Position numbers and translations under genes: made by a program | Shown here: in pieces, positions 5,709-6,538 of the stretch | How the letters are laid out: each line of letters opens with the position of its first letter | Position numbering within the stretch: position 1 is the first letter of the stretch | Notes under the pieces: model-generated | The model's database searches: none | Told to the model about the DNA's origin: nothing | The model's input: the letters and a program-made list of their open reading frames with translations, nothing else | Assembly: GCA_947464585.1 (NCBI GenBank) | Contig: CANHYS010000124.1 | Span: 1-6,538, forward strand | Direction: 5' to 3' | Origin: Planctomycetaceae bacterium | GTDB lineage: Bacteria > Planctomycetota > Planctomycetia > Pirellulales > UBA1268 | Length of the DNA: 6,538 nucleotides

Positions 5709-5854
5709 AAGTCCGGGGTCCCAGCCCCGGAGAGGTATAAGTCCGGGGTCCCAGCCCCGGAGGAGTTTTGAGTCCGGGGTCCTAAGCCCCGGAGAGGTAT
5801 AAGTCCGGGGTCCCAGCCCCGGAGGAGTTTTGAGTCCGGGGTCCCAGCCCCGGA
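5709..5854 (+). repeat. Array of five near-identical hairpins downstream of tuf
   Basis: Five copies of a 20-21-nt palindrome, stem TCCGGGG/CCCCGGA around loop TCCCAG (TCCTAAG in copy 3), occur at 5712-5731, 5742-5761, 5773-5793, 5804-5823 and 5835-5854. Linkers alternate strictly between GAGGTATAAG (5732-5741, 5794-5803) and GGAGTTTTGAG (5762-5772, 5824-5834), so the array is a roughly 62-bp two-hairpin unit present twice plus one more hairpin. Starts are 30-31 bp apart. It begins five bases after the tuf stop. It may act as weak serial terminators or an mRNA 3' stabiliser, or be a REP-like dispersed element. Confidence 0.93.
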
Positions 5855-5863
5855 GTCGATTAC

Positions 5864-5900
5864 GGTTGCCGGGCTTCGATGGCCTCGAAGCCCGGCAACC
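5864..5900 (+). terminator. Perfect 16-bp hairpin before tRNA-Trp; terminator or processing element
   Basis: GGTTGCCGGGCTTCGA (5864-5879) pairs perfectly with 5885-5900 around a 5-nt loop. It differs in sequence from the five preceding hairpins and ends four bases before tRNA-Trp. There is no T-tract after it on the + strand, so classical intrinsic termination is doubtful; roles in RNA processing or 3'-end protection of tuf mRNA are equally possible. Confidence 0.45.
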
Positions 5901-5904
5901 ACAC

Positions 5905-5977
5905 AGGGGCGTAGCTCAACTGGCAGAGCGCTGGTCTCCAAAACCAGAGGTTGCGAGTTCGATTCCCGCCGCCCCTG
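5905..5977 (+). tRNA. tRNA-Trp, anticodon CCA
   Basis: A cloverleaf of 73 nt: acceptor AGGGGCG/CGCCCCT, D-stem GCTC/GAGC, anticodon stem CTGGT/ACCAG with loop CTCCAAA (anticodon CCA at 5938-5940), T-stem GCGAG/CCCGC with loop TTCGATT, discriminator G as usual for Trp. The T-stem contains an A-C mismatch (5956 against 5966). The 3' CCA is not encoded. It lies between tuf and secE, a common bacterial position. Confidence 0.95.
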
Positions 5978-6042
5978 CTTGAAGGCGGTTGGGCGCGATG
6001 GACCGCACCCGGATCGGAACACAACCACGGACGTCAGGAATC

Positions 6043-6537
6043 ATGGCAGGCATTCAACACAATCAGACCGCTGGCAGCGCGCTCTGGAGGGATCTCCTGA
6101 GCTTTGCCGTATACAAGCGGAATCAGGGCAAGGTGACCAGGCAGGTCACGTTCGCCGTGCTCGCCATCACGCTGGCCACGGGCGTGTGGCGGCTTGCCCA
6201 GCTGCTGCCGGTCTGGTTCGCCGGCGCAGGGGAATCGGTGATGACCTCCGGTGGCGGTGCGATGTCGCCCGACATGGGAGTGCTCCGCTTTCTTGTTCCG
6301 GGGCTGCTGCTTGCTGCCGGATTGTGGTTTGCATTTCGTCTGGTTAACTATCCCACATTCGCCGACTTTCTCATCGCCGTGGAAACCGAGATGACGAAGG
6401 TCTCCTGGCCTTCGACCGATGAGGTCGTCCGGAGCTCGGCGGTGGTTATCTTCCTGATCTTTGCGCTTGCGGCGATCCTCGCTGCGTACGATCTCTTCTG
6501 GTGGTTTGTTCTCAGAGCCATCCAGGGTCCGCGTTGA
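6043..6537 (+). CDS. secE: Preprotein translocase subunit SecE
   Basis: SecE is the small clamp subunit of the SecYEG translocon in the inner membrane. The 164-aa protein carries the family core EMTKVSWPSTDEV (116-128), an amphipathic stretch followed by the essential last membrane helix (about 131-158). Two more hydrophobic segments precede it (about 34-54 and 81-100), a three-helix layout like E. coli SecE, with a longer N-terminal extension and a Gly/Met-rich loop (61-80). I chose ATG 6043 because AGGAA (6036-6040) lies directly upstream, although the spacing is short; ATG 5998, with GAAGG at 5981-5985, would add 15 residues and cannot be excluded. The position after tRNA-Trp is the conserved secE-nusG-ribosomal protein arrangement, so nusG is expected next. 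Confidence 0.93.
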   Translation: MAGIQHNQTAGSALWRDLLSFAVYKRNQGKVTRQVTFAVLAITLATGVWRLAQLLPVWFAGAGESVMTSGGGAMSPDMGVLRFLVPGLLLAAGLWFAFRLVNYPTFADFLIAVETEMTKVSWPSTDEVVRSSAVVIFLIFALAAILAAYDLFWWFVLRAIQGPR

Positions 6538-6538
6538 A

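Noticed and set aside
5709..5854. CRISPR array
   Set aside because: The repeats are 20-21 nt palindromes with only 10-11 nt linkers that alternate between two identical sequences; CRISPR spacers are longer and unique, and no cas gene is present.
5591..6028. Minus-strand frame with repeated SGAGTPD motifs
   Set aside because: The repeated peptide is only the translation of the hairpin array, and the frame runs antisense across tRNA-Trp.

Overview
The window reads as a GC-rich bacterial chromosome, most likely a planctomycete. The main clues are an EF-Tu with an unusual switch I (KTVTI where most bacteria have RGITI), a type I remembered from Rhodopirellula-like genomes, and its pairing with CsrA and MpsC/DUF2294 proteins. 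The phylum call is inference; no 16S rRNA is present.

Left part (1-3329): a regulatory neighbourhood. The 5' end of an MpsC/DUF2294-family gene runs leftward off the edge (1-105). Divergent from it are a strong promoter-like site (322-349), a structured untranslated segment and a near-ideal intrinsic terminator (472-528). Together these look like an sRNA of about 170 nt or an attenuating leader. Then come, all on the + strand, a second and divergent DUF2294-family gene (599-1051), csrA with a Gly-Asn repeat tail (1092-1397), a third DUF2294-family gene closely related to the leftward one (1575-2027), and a response regulator fused to a PP2C/SpoIIE-type phosphatase (2130-3329). The grouping suggests a signalling unit joining phosphorelay and partner switching to post-transcriptional control, but how the parts act on each other is not visible.

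Right part (3385-6537): the widely conserved translation and secretion block tRNA-Thr(UGU), tRNA-Tyr(GUA), tRNA-Gly(UCC), tRNA-Thr(GGU), tuf, tRNA-Trp(CCA), secE. The order matches the E. coli thrU-tyrU-glyT-thrT-tufB...secE region. nusG would be expected just beyond the right edge. None of the five tRNAs encodes its CCA end. The long tRNA spacers hold degenerate tandem repeats, and tuf is followed by five near-identical hairpins with alternating linkers and a separate 16-bp perfect hairpin just before tRNA-Trp.

The left and right parts are probably independent transcription units, with a promoter-like site at 3385-3412 starting the tRNA operon. The points most worth following up are the structured RNA and terminator before the csrA cluster, the DUF2294-csrA-DUF2294-phosphatase arrangement, the divergent G-motifs of EF-Tu, and the hairpin array.
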